DNA from: Nitrospirota bacterium
GTDB taxonomy: Bacteria > Nitrospirota > Thermodesulfovibrionia > Thermodesulfovibrionales > Magnetobacteriaceae
Reading direction: 5' to 3'
Assembly: GCA_015233265.1 (NCBI GenBank)
Contig: JADFXZ010000110.1
Coordinates: 1-7,415 of the forward strand
DNA: 7,415 nucleotides
Part shown: positions 1 through 6,435 of the stretch, piece by piece
Position numbering within the stretch: position 1 is the first letter of the stretch
Layout of the letters: the number at the start of each line of letters is the position of its first letter
Notes under the pieces: model-generated
The model's input: only the letters and a program-made list of their open reading frames with translations
What the model was told of the DNA's origin: nothing
Database searches by the model: none
Position numbers and translations under genes: made by a program

Positions 1-1
1 C

Positions 2-493
2 TGCGAAAAGTTTTTGTATTCAGAAAAACCTGAAGAGGTAATCATCTCAATCTTGTGCAATTATCAGAAGAAAGGTGTTAAAATATTTATACGTGAGATT
101 CTTGACCGGTTAATGGAACTGGTGCCGGAGGAAACTCTTCGCGGCAAATACATCAGACAGGTGGAAGTCCTGTCACAGTTAAGGAATTTGCAGGGCGATA
201 TATGTAAGGAGGCTGAGGCTATGGCAATAGTATATGACTTAGAACGCGATGTTAGATTCATGCAGGGGTGTGAGCAGGGGATGCAAAAAGGTAAACAGGA
301 AGGCAAACACGAGGGTCTGCTTGAGGCAATTGAGCTGGGACTCGAAATCAAGTATGGTTCAGACGGGCTTGAGCTGATAGGTATCGCCAGAGCAGTTGAT
401 TCAATAGATATATTAGAGGAACTAAAGAATTTTATCAGGAAGGCTAATTCTCTGGATGAGTTGAAGGCTCTTTGGGGCGTCAAGCGCTCTTAA
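2..493 (+). CDS. Rpn-family nuclease/putative transposase, C-terminal part (5' end outside window)
   Basis: The frame is open to the left edge, so the TTG at 14 is not a credible start and only about 163 C-terminal residues are visible. The composition is typical of the tail of Rpn/PD-(D/E)XK 'recombination-promoting nuclease / putative transposase' proteins. A helical segment (IREILDRLMELVPEE and onward) is followed by a stretch of Gly-x-x-x units (GMQKGKQEGKHEG), then LLEAIELGLEIKYG, and a short helical end. In this family the PD-(D/E)XK catalytic core lies N-terminal, so it would be upstream and cannot be checked here. Family members are DNA endonucleases implicated in RecA-independent recombination; despite the 'transposase' label they are not IS elements with terminal repeats. 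The gene stops at TAA 491-493, 102 bp before htpG. Family assignment rests on recognition of the tail only; whether the full gene is intact is unknown. Confidence 0.72.
   Translation, partial: CEKFLYSEKPEEVIISILCNYQKKGVKIFIREILDRLMELVPEETLRGKYIRQVEVLSQLRNLQGDICKEAEAMAIVYDLERDVRFMQGCEQGMQKGKQEGKHEGLLEAIELGLEIKYGSDGLELIGIARAVDSIDILEELKNFIRKANSLDELKALWGVKRS
266..313 (+). repeat. four degenerate 12-nt tandem units in the Rpn-family gene
   Basis: Four in-frame 12-nt units, each starting with a glycine codon, encode GCEQ, GMQK, GKQE and GKHE. The last two units (290-301 and 302-313) are the most alike (GGTAAACAGGAA versus GGCAAACACGAG). Gly-x-x-x repeats of variable number are common in the linker of this protein family and presumably vary by slippage. 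Confidence 0.6.
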
Positions 494-500
494 CCGGTGC

Positions 501-536
501 CTGCGCCCGGGCGCGGCGTCGCAGCAGTTGATTTTT
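501..536 (+). terminator. GC-rich hairpin with T-run, possible terminator of the Rpn-family gene
   Basis: CTGCG at 501-505 can pair with CGCAG at 520-524. The interior is very GC-rich and holds a perfect 12-bp palindrome (GCGCCCGGGCGC, 503-514). A run of five T follows at 532-536, seven bases after the stem. The position, eight bases after the stop codon, fits a rho-independent terminator, but alternative pairings exist and the T-run is short. Confidence 0.4.
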
Positions 537-560
537 CCAGGGCAGATGGATTAATATACT
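528..560 (+). promoter_or_regulatory. weak candidate promoter for htpG
   Basis: TTGATT at 528-533 could be a -35 element, with TAATAT at 552-557 (18-bp spacer) or TATACT at 555-560 as -10. The match is modest and the region is AT-rich, so chance matches are likely. No CIRCE element (TTAGCACTC-N9-GAGTGCTAA) and no clear sigma-32 promoter is seen, although htpG is heat-regulated in many bacteria. Confidence 0.25.
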
Positions 561-595
561 AATATCATTGAATAATTTTAGGAGGTTAATAGCAC

Positions 596-2485
596 ATGCC
601 TGTTGAGAATCTTGAGTTTAAAACAGAGATAAACCAGCTCCTCAATCTTATGATTCACTCCTTGTATTCTCACAAGGAGATTTTCCTCAGAGAACTTCTC
701 TCAAACGCCTCAGACGCTATCGACAAGGCCAGATACGAATCCCTCGTCAACAGCGAGGCCATTACCGACACCGGCGATTGGAAGATTAAAATCACCGCTG
801 ACAAAGACGCTGGCACCATTACCATCAGTGACAACGGCATCGGTATGACTAAAGAAGAGGCCATCGCAGAGCTTGGCACAATCGCCCACTCCGGGACGCT
901 CGAGTTTATGCGCGCCCTCAAAGAAAAAGGTGACATAAATCTAATCGGACAGTTCGGCGTCGGATTTTATTCGTCTTTTATGGTTTCTGACAAGGTAACG
1001 GTGATAACGAAAAGCGTCAAGGCAGAGACCGCCGTTAAGTGGGAATCAGAGGCTCAGGGGACTTTCAGCGTCGATGACGTGGAGAAACCCTCACGCGGCA
1101 CCGACGTAATCCTGCATCTCAAGGCAGATGAAAAGAAGTATCTCGAGCACTGGGAACTCAGCTCTATCGTGAAGAAATACTCAGATTACATAGAATACCC
1201 CATTGTTATGGATGTCGAGCGCGAAGAGGACAGCGCCCTTGATAAGGGTACAAAGGTTAAGCTCATTAAAGAAGAGACGCTCAACTCCCAAAAGGCCATA
1301 TGGCTCAAGGATAAGGCTGAGATAACCCAAGACCAGTACAATGAATTCTACAAGCATGTCTCTCGTGATTTCACTGACCCGCTGACCACGATTCACTTCA
1401 AGGCCGAGGGCACGTCTGAGTTTACAGCCCTCATATATATCCCGTCGCAGGTGCCGATGGACATTTTCTATGAACAGTTTAAGATTGGCCCTGTGCTCTA
1501 TGTAAAGAGGGTTCAGATAATGGACCATTGCGAAGAGCTTGTGCCAAAGTATCTGCGATTTATCAAAGGCGTTGTTGACTCATCGGATTTGCCCTTGAAC
1601 GTATCGAGAGAGATTCTCCAAAACAACCCGCACGTCAGCGTGATTAACAAAAATATCACGAAGAAAGTCCTTGACACGCTGTCAGATATGAAGCTCAAGG
1701 ACTACGAAAAATACAAGAAATTCTACGCCGAACTTGGCAAGGTTCTAAAAGAGGGCATACATTTCGATTTCCAGAGGCGTGAGACCATTGCCGACCTGCT
1801 GCTATTTCGCTCCAGCAAGACCGGTAAAGATATTTACACCACTCTCAAGGACTATGTTGAGGCGATGGCAGAGGGCCAGGAGGAGATATACTATATCACC
1901 GCCTCAACCTATGAAGAGGCGCTGCATTCTCCGCACCTTGAGAAGTTTAACGACAAGGGATATGAAGTCCTGTTTATGCTTGATGAGATAGACGATATTA
2001 TATTCGGCTATTTCGACTACAAGGGCAAGCGCATGAAATCCGTCATAAAGGGCAGCTTCGACCTCGATAAACAAGACGAAAAGCAGAAAGAGGAAGAGGG
2101 GAAAAGGTACGAAAAACTGATCGCCAAAATAAAAGACCGCCTCAAGGATGACGTAAAAGAGGTGCGCATCTCTGGACGGCTGAAGCAATCACCATGCTGT
2201 CTGGTCTCTGACGAGGGGGCGATTGACCCTGCAATGGAGCGAATGCTGCGCTCGATGGGTAAAGATGTCCCCAAAAACCTGCGAATACTGGAGATAAATA
2301 TAGACCACCAGCTTATAGAAGCGCTTAACGCCGCCATAGAAAAGGACGAACACGCCGCTGATGCCAGTGTTGACTTGCTCTATGAACAGGCCCTAGTGCT
2401 TGACGGCAATAAACCAAAAGACCCTGCGGCGTTTGCAAAGAGGATATCGGAGCTGATGCTTGAGTCTCTGAGGCGGCAGGCATAG
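596..2485 (+). CDS. htpG: molecular chaperone HtpG (bacterial Hsp90)
   Basis: The product is the cytosolic ATP-dependent homodimeric Hsp90 chaperone, which acts on late folding intermediates, often together with DnaK. At 629 residues it is full length (E. coli HtpG is about 624). The N-terminal GHKL ATPase domain (about 1-215) carries the classic motifs: LRELLSNASDAIDK with catalytic Glu33 and Mg/ATP-binding Asn37, DNGIGM with Asp79 contacting adenine, LGTIAHSGT at 93-101, and the lid-side GQFGVGFYSSFMV at 118-130. The middle domain (about 230-500) has the conserved LPLNVSREILQ loop with Arg338, equivalent to the ATP-contacting Arg336 of E. coli. A charged linker (KQDEKQKEEEGKR) precedes the C-terminal dimerisation domain, which contains SPCCLVSDEGAIDPAMERML. 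As in other bacterial members, no MEEVD tail is present. The ATG is supported by AGGAGGT at 580-586, nine bases upstream. The gene appears monocistronic, as a strong terminator follows. Confidence 0.98.
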   Translation: MPVENLEFKTEINQLLNLMIHSLYSHKEIFLRELLSNASDAIDKARYESLVNSEAITDTGDWKIKITADKDAGTITISDNGIGMTKEEAIAELGTIAHSGTLEFMRALKEKGDINLIGQFGVGFYSSFMVSDKVTVITKSVKAETAVKWESEAQGTFSVDDVEKPSRGTDVILHLKADEKKYLEHWELSSIVKKYSDYIEYPIVMDVEREEDSALDKGTKVKLIKEETLNSQKAIWLKDKAEITQDQYNEFYKHVSRDFTDPLTTIHFKAEGTSEFTALIYIPSQVPMDIFYEQFKIGPVLYVKRVQIMDHCEELVPKYLRFIKGVVDSSDLPLNVSREILQNNPHVSVINKNITKKVLDTLSDMKLKDYEKYKKFYAELGKVLKEGIHFDFQRRETIADLLLFRSSKTGKDIYTTLKDYVEAMAEGQEEIYYITASTYEEALHSPHLEKFNDKGYEVLFMLDEIDDIIFGYFDYKGKRMKSVIKGSFDLDKQDEKQKEEEGKRYEKLIAKIKDRLKDDVKEVRISGRLKQSPCCLVSDEGAIDPAMERMLRSMGKDVPKNLRILEINIDHQLIEALNAAIEKDEHAADASVDLLYEQALVLDGNKPKDPAAFAKRISELMLESLRRQA

Positions 2486-2504
2486 GCACAATTTAGTGAA
2501 GCAG

Positions 2505-2560
2505 GCGGGCTTTGGGCGAAATAAATATTTGCCCAAAGTGTCCGCAGTTTAGTTTTTTTT
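2505..2560 (+). terminator. rho-independent terminator of htpG
   Basis: A perfect 8-bp stem, CTTTGGGC (2510-2517) with GCCCAAAG (2531-2538), is extended inside by AAAT/ATTT (2519-2522 with 2527-2530). It is extended outside, across a small internal loop, by GCGG/CCGC (2505-2508 with 2542-2545). An eight-T run ends at 2560. This separates htpG from the ribosomal-protein operon. Confidence 0.85.
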
Positions 2561-2571
2561 CAATATTTCGC

Positions 2572-2601
2572 TTGCCTATTAGTAAAATATTAATTTATAA
2601 T
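2572..2601 (+). promoter_or_regulatory. sigma-70-type promoter for rpmI-rplT-pheS-pheT
   Basis: TTGCCT (2572-2577, four of six consensus bases) is followed after 18 bp by a perfect TATAAT (2596-2601). Transcription would start near 2608, giving a leader of about 49 nt before rpmI. Such a leader seems too short for the structured L20-binding leader known upstream of infC in Firmicutes. The promoter lies directly after the htpG terminator, as expected for an independent operon. Confidence 0.65.
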
Positions 2602-2656
2602 TACAGTTTAGCTTGAGATTTGACGGAGCTGTTTGAACAAATGAGGAGGTGTTATA

Positions 2657-2854
2657 ATGCCAAAGTTAAAGACGCACAGGGGTGCTGAGAAACGTTTCAA
2701 AAAGACCGGCACTGGTAAGATAAAAAGAAACCGGGCTTACAAGAGCCATATGATGACCGGCAAGCCATCGAAAAGGACGCGCAGGCTGCGTACTTCGACC
2801 ATAGTCGATGCCACTCAGCAGAGAAACATTGAGAGACTTATACCGTTTGTATAA
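2657..2854 (+). CDS. rpmI: 50S ribosomal protein L35 (bL35)
   Basis: This is a small, very basic structural protein of the large ribosomal subunit. The 65-residue length is exactly that of the family. The N-terminus MPKLKTHRGAEKRFKKTGTG and the following KIKRNRAYKSHMMTGKPSKR are the bL35 signature (family consensus MPKxKTHxGAxKRFKxTGxGK, then KxHxLTxKSxKRKRxLR). The start is fixed by AGGAGG at 2644-2649, seven bases before the ATG. It is the first gene of the operon here; in most bacteria infC precedes it. Confidence 0.97.
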   Translation: MPKLKTHRGAEKRFKKTGTGKIKRNRAYKSHMMTGKPSKRTRRLRTSTIVDATQQRNIERLIPFV

Positions 2855-2875
2855 AGTATATTGATAGAAAAAAAT

Positions 2876-2901
2876 ATGCCGGACATGCCGGTTTTGGAGG
2901 T
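2876..2901 (+). promoter_or_regulatory. short hairpin and direct repeat next to the rplT ribosome binding site
   Basis: The 55-nt rpmI-rplT spacer holds two copies of ATGCCGG (2876-2882 and 2885-2891). They can fold as CCGG (2879-2882) with CCGG (2888-2891) around a five-base loop. TTTT and the rplT Shine-Dalgarno GGAGGT (2896-2901) follow at once. The fold could modulate rplT translation or act as a weak attenuator. The stem is only 4 bp, so a function is speculative. Confidence 0.3.
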
Positions 2902-2909
2902 TTAAAGCA

Positions 2910-3266
2910 ATGCCTAGAGCAAAAGGTGGATTTAAGACAAGAAGAAGAAGGAAAAAGGTATTAAGAAAGGCGCGCGGCTACTACGGCGGCAGGAGCAAGC
3001 TCTTCAGGGTAGCCTCAGAGGCGGTAGACCATGCCCTTCTGCACGCGTATGATGATAGAAAAAACAAGAAGCGCGACTTCAGACGCCTCTGGATAATCAG
3101 AATAAACGCGGCAGCCCGTGCCGTTGGCCTCACGTACAGCCGCTTCATGCAGGGCCTGAAATCTGCGGGTATCATTCTCGATAGAAGGGCGCTTGCCGAG
3201 TTGGCAGTAAGCAACATCGCTCAGTTTAACCAGTTGGCGGAAAGCGTAAAACAACAGACGGCGTGA
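2910..3266 (+). CDS. rplT: 50S ribosomal protein L20 (bL20)
   Basis: bL20 binds 23S rRNA early in large-subunit assembly and, in E. coli and Bacillus, represses its own operon. The 118-residue length is standard. The basic N-terminal extension MPRAKGGFKTRRRRKKVLRK, then ARGYYGGRSKLFRVASEAV, and the globular part with DFRRLWIIRINAAARAVGLTYSRFMQGLKSAGIILDR-type sequence are unmistakable. The ATG at 2910 follows GGAGG (2896-2900) with good spacing. The stop codon TGA (3264-3266) overlaps the GTG start of pheS, so the two are tightly linked in translation. Confidence 0.98.
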   Translation: MPRAKGGFKTRRRRKKVLRKARGYYGGRSKLFRVASEAVDHALLHAYDDRKNKKRDFRRLWIIRINAAARAVGLTYSRFMQGLKSAGIILDRRALAELAVSNIAQFNQLAESVKQQTA

Positions 3267-4303
3267 CTGCGCTTGCCGAGTCGTTCCTAAAAGAGCTGGA
3301 GGCGGTGACGTCTACGGTTGATTTGCGGCAGCTGCGCTCAAGATATACAGGGAAAAATGGAGTTCTCACAGGGGAGCTGAAAAAACTCCCCACCCTTACC
3401 CCCCATGAAAGAGCGGCCTTTGGAAAGCAGATAAATGACGATAAGGTGTTTATCGAAGAAAGCATTAAAGAGTATGAAAAACAGCTCGTCTCAAAGGAAA
3501 TAAAGACTAAACTTGCCAGAGACCCTGTTGATATAACCCTGCCGGGCTGTTACAAAAAACCCGGTGGCAGGCATCCCGTTACAATCGTGCTTGCCGAAAT
3601 CACAGATATATTTGTCTCGATGGGCTTTGGCATAGAAGAAGGCCCTGAGGTTGAGAGCGATTATTATAATTTCGAGGCTTTAAATATCCCCAAAAACCAT
3701 CCCGCGCGCGATATGCAGGATACATTTTATATTGAAACTAATTGTACAGGAGCGTCAGCCCAGTCAGGCGAAGGCGCCTTTGTCCTGCGAACGCATACAT
3801 CGCCCGTGCAAATTCGGGTTATGAAACACAGCCGTCCGCCGCTTAGATTTATCGCCCCTGGGAAGGTCTACCGCTGCGATTCGGACGTATCGCACAGTCC
3901 TATGTTTCATCAGGTTGAGGGGCTTGTGGTGGATAAAAACATATCGTTTGCTAACCTGAAGGGGCTGCTTGAGGGATTTTTAAAGAAGGTCTTTGGCCCT
4001 TCAGTGCCTGTGCGTCTGCGCCCAAGTTTTTTTCCATTTACAGAGCCGTCGGCGGAGGTAGACATGGGATGCTATTTTTGCAAGGGCAACGGCTGCCGTG
4101 TTTGCAAGGGCACGGGCTGGATAGAGATAATGGGGGCGGGAATGGTTGACCCGAGGGTTTTCAGGAATGTCGGATATGATAGTGATATATACAGCGGTTT
4201 TGCCTTTGGCATGGGGATAGAGCGCATTGCCTCTTTAAAATACGGCATCGACGACATCCGCCTCTACTACGAAGGCGATTTAAGATTTCTGCGGCAATTC
4301 TAA
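3263..4303 (+). CDS. pheS: phenylalanine--tRNA ligase alpha subunit
   Basis: This is the catalytic subunit of the cytosolic alpha2-beta2 class II synthetase that charges tRNA-Phe with phenylalanine using ATP. At 346 residues it resembles the longer (Bacillus/Thermus-like) form rather than the 327-residue E. coli form. The N-terminal part (about 1-85) is the tRNA-contacting coiled-coil arm. Class II motif 1 begins near HPVTIVLAEI (104 on), motif 2 includes SPMFHQVEG (His216-Glu219) and motif 3 is GFAFGMGIER (312-321). Four cysteines, Cys270, Cys273, Cys278 and Cys281, form the CxxC-x4-CxxC knuckle seen in many bacterial PheS and are likely to bind zinc. A loop of about a dozen extra residues (about 159-171, TNCTGASAQSGEG) sits before VLRTHTSPVQIR. 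The GTG start overlaps the rplT stop by 4 bp (GTGA). No good Shine-Dalgarno lies close upstream, which suggests coupling to rplT; the N-terminal alignment with the family supports this start. Confidence 0.97.
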   Translation: MTALAESFLKELEAVTSTVDLRQLRSRYTGKNGVLTGELKKLPTLTPHERAAFGKQINDDKVFIEESIKEYEKQLVSKEIKTKLARDPVDITLPGCYKKPGGRHPVTIVLAEITDIFVSMGFGIEEGPEVESDYYNFEALNIPKNHPARDMQDTFYIETNCTGASAQSGEGAFVLRTHTSPVQIRVMKHSRPPLRFIAPGKVYRCDSDVSHSPMFHQVEGLVVDKNISFANLKGLLEGFLKKVFGPSVPVRLRPSFFPFTEPSAEVDMGCYFCKGNGCRVCKGTGWIEIMGAGMVDPRVFRNVGYDSDIYSGFAFGMGIERIASLKYGIDDIRLYYEGDLRFLRQF

Positions 4304-4307
4304 ACAA

Positions 4308-6389
4308 ATGCTTATATCATATAATTGGCTCAAAGACTATATAAACTTTACCGAATCCCCTGAGGCGGTTGCCGATGTGTTGACAATGGCAGGTCTCGAG
4401 GTAGAGGGCCTTAAGAAACAGGCAGACGGTGACGTAATATTAGAACTAAACGTAACACCAAACAGGGCGGACTGCCTTAGTGTTATAGGAGTTGCCCGCG
4501 ATGTCTCAACCGTACTCAAAAAGAAATTAATACTCCCCGAAATAAGTGATTTTGACAACGCCACAGATGTGATAAATAAAGATGTAAAAATTAAAGTTGA
4601 AATCTTGGACACAAACCTCTGCCACAGATACTGCGGCATCGTGATAAACGGCGTAAAGATAGCGCCGTCGCCAGATTGGATGCAACTCCGGCTTCAGACC
4701 GCTGGCATCAGGCCAATCAACAATATTGTTGACATAACAAACTATGTGCTTTTGGAGTATGGTCAGCCGCTTCACGCCTTTGATAAGTCAAAACTAAAGG
4801 GGGATGTGATTATTGTAAGGGCAGCCGAAAAACCAGAGGCAATAACCACGCTTGATGGAATTCAACGAACCGTACCCGCTGGCACGCTGTTGATTTGTGA
4901 CGCCTCAGCACCGCTTGCCATTGCCGGTGTAATGGGCGGGGCTGGGTCTGCCGTTACTGAGGCCACCACTGATATTTTTTTAGAGAGCGCGTGGTTTGAT
5001 GCGGCCTCAATTCGTGTGACATCGAAGCAGACAGCCCTGCGCTCAGAGTCATCGTTCAGATTTGAGCGGCAAACTGATATTGAGGGCGTTAAAAGGGCAG
5101 CGCTGAGGGCGGCGTCTTTGATGATAGATTACTGCGTCGGGTGCGTCTCAGAGGTTATAGACAATTATCCAACGCGCTACAGCGCGCAGCAAATCGTTCT
5201 AAATTACAAGAAGGTGCAGAGTTTTCTTGGCGTACAGATCTCGGAAGACGAAATCGTGGCAATTCTCAGCCGCCTTGATTTTAAGGTAGAAAGACAAAAT
5301 GGCAGCATAGTAGTCACACCGCCGTCTTTCAGAAGGGACATAGAGCTGGAGGCCGACCTAATCGAGGAGGTCGCGCGTATCTACGGCTATAATAATATCC
5401 CGGCGGTAATGCCTCAATTGTCTCTTTCTATAAATAATGTCAGCGATAAACATAAAAAACTCGCAGAACTAAGGCAGTCTCTCAGATATGCTGGCTTTAC
5501 GGAGACAATAAACTATAGTTTTACGACGAATGATGACTTCACTTTGCTTGATATACCCGAAGGCGACGAAAGAAGAAATGCCGTTACGGTAAAAAATCCC
5601 CTGCAGAAGGATTTTAATATATTAAGAACGTCTCTTGTGCCCTCGCTTTTGAGAAATCTGAAGTATAATATTTCCCTGGGTGCAAAAGAGGTCTATATTT
5701 ATGAGATAAGCACGGTATTTTTCGACTCAGGCAGTGGATTTCCCCATGAGAGACTAAAACTAGCCGCGCTGTCATACTCGAGCGGGGGAAAGAGGCTCTA
5801 TGCTGAGCCAGCCGCTCATTTTTACCGCATCAAGGGTCTGCTTGAGTCAGTTCTATCGGGTCTGCGCTGTATGAATTATGAGCTGAGGCAATCGAATGAG
5901 GGGTTTTTAGCCGATGGTCAATCGGCGGATATATTTATTGGCGATGATAAGGCGGGGTTTTTAGGGCTGATTACTGCTGAGATTGCGGCACGGCTTGATA
6001 TGACTGACGAAAAACCAGATATAGCCGTCTTTGAGATGGAAAAAATAATTTCAGACAATGAATCGGTACCTGTGTATCGCACAAATCTGATGCATAAATT
6101 CCCGCCTATCGAGCGCGATATTGCAATTGTGGTAGACGACGCCTGTCACTCCTGCGATATAGGCAATATTATAAAGAATGAGAGCTTAGACCCTGAGCAT
6201 CTAATCGAATCGGTAGAGATATTTGATCATTACAGGGGAAAAAACATACCCGAAGGAAGGAAGAGCCTTGCCTATCACATCGTCTATAGGTCGCAAGACC
6301 GGACACTATTGGACAGCGATGTTGATACGCTGCACGCAGAGATAGTAAAAAGTGTAATGACTAAAACGGGCGGTACGCTTAGGGCATAG
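4308..6389 (+). CDS. pheT: phenylalanine--tRNA ligase beta subunit lacking the N-terminal tRNA-binding (B2) domain
   Basis: This is the partner of PheS, which in bacteria contributes tRNA recognition and editing of Tyr-tRNA-Phe. It has 693 residues, against about 785-805 in typical bacterial PheT. Residues 1-35 (ISYNWLKDYI to GLEVEGL) are the usual start of B1. The next block, ELNVTPNRADCLSVIGVARD (46-65), normally comes some 110 residues later, so the EMAP/OB-fold B2 domain is absent. The rest is in order. The B3/B4 editing domain (about 100-265) carries GIRPINNIVDITNYV, GQPLHAFD (His156), Ala206 in IAGVMGG and Glu226 in FLESAW; from memory of family numbering, Ala206 and Glu226 correspond to Thermus Ala314 and Glu334, an offset of 108. 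B5 begins near 294, then a catalytic-like domain follows, and the FDX anticodon-binding domain starts near FPPIERDIAIVV (598) and runs to the end. The ATG lies 4 bp after the pheS stop with no Shine-Dalgarno, implying re-initiation. Confidence 0.96.
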   Translation: MLISYNWLKDYINFTESPEAVADVLTMAGLEVEGLKKQADGDVILELNVTPNRADCLSVIGVARDVSTVLKKKLILPEISDFDNATDVINKDVKIKVEILDTNLCHRYCGIVINGVKIAPSPDWMQLRLQTAGIRPINNIVDITNYVLLEYGQPLHAFDKSKLKGDVIIVRAAEKPEAITTLDGIQRTVPAGTLLICDASAPLAIAGVMGGAGSAVTEATTDIFLESAWFDAASIRVTSKQTALRSESSFRFERQTDIEGVKRAALRAASLMIDYCVGCVSEVIDNYPTRYSAQQIVLNYKKVQSFLGVQISEDEIVAILSRLDFKVERQNGSIVVTPPSFRRDIELEADLIEEVARIYGYNNIPAVMPQLSLSINNVSDKHKKLAELRQSLRYAGFTETINYSFTTNDDFTLLDIPEGDERRNAVTVKNPLQKDFNILRTSLVPSLLRNLKYNISLGAKEVYIYEISTVFFDSGSGFPHERLKLAALSYSSGGKRLYAEPAAHFYRIKGLLESVLSGLRCMNYELRQSNEGFLADGQSADIFIGDDKAGFLGLITAEIAARLDMTDEKPDIAVFEMEKIISDNESVPVYRTNLMHKFPPIERDIAIVVDDACHSCDIGNIIKNESLDPEHLIESVEIFDHYRGKNIPEGRKSLAYHIVYRSQDRTLLDSDVDTLHAEIVKSVMTKTGGTLRA

Positions 6390-6399
6390 GCGGCCATTT

Positions 6400-6435
6400 A
6401 TGAATGAACAGAACATGGAAGGCAGACCGGTATGA
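6400..6435 (+). other. possible 11-codon leader ORF before the unknown gene
   Basis: ATG 6400 to TGA 6433-6435 would encode MNEQNMEGRPV. Its stop overlaps the next gene's start as ATGA. AGGCGG (6388-6393) lies six bases before this ATG and could act as a ribosome binding site. It may couple translation after pheT, but an ORF this short can easily occur by chance. Confidence 0.15.

Noticed and set aside
14..16. TTG as the start codon of the first gene
   Set aside because: The frame stays open to the left edge and the protein is plainly the C-terminal part of a longer family, so this is an internal leucine codon.
494..595. CIRCE or sigma-32 heat-shock control element before htpG
   Set aside because: No CIRCE inverted repeat and no convincing CTTGAA / CCCAT pair could be found.
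670..2337. Reverse-strand ORFs of 60-115 codons inside htpG, and a 70-codon + strand ORF at 1779-1991
   Set aside because: They lie opposite or out of frame with a clearly conserved gene, have no family resemblance, and show the low-complexity Ser/Leu/Phe-rich composition typical of shadow frames.
2641..2688. 15-codon ORF starting at the ATG inside the rpmI Shine-Dalgarno region
   Set aside because: Its ATG overlaps the ribosome binding site of rpmI and has no ribosome binding site of its own; most likely chance.
4308..6389. Frameshift or pseudogene explanation for the short pheT
   Set aside because: The frame is open throughout, the missing part matches one whole domain, and the conserved motifs on both sides are intact; a frameshift would not remove a domain in frame.
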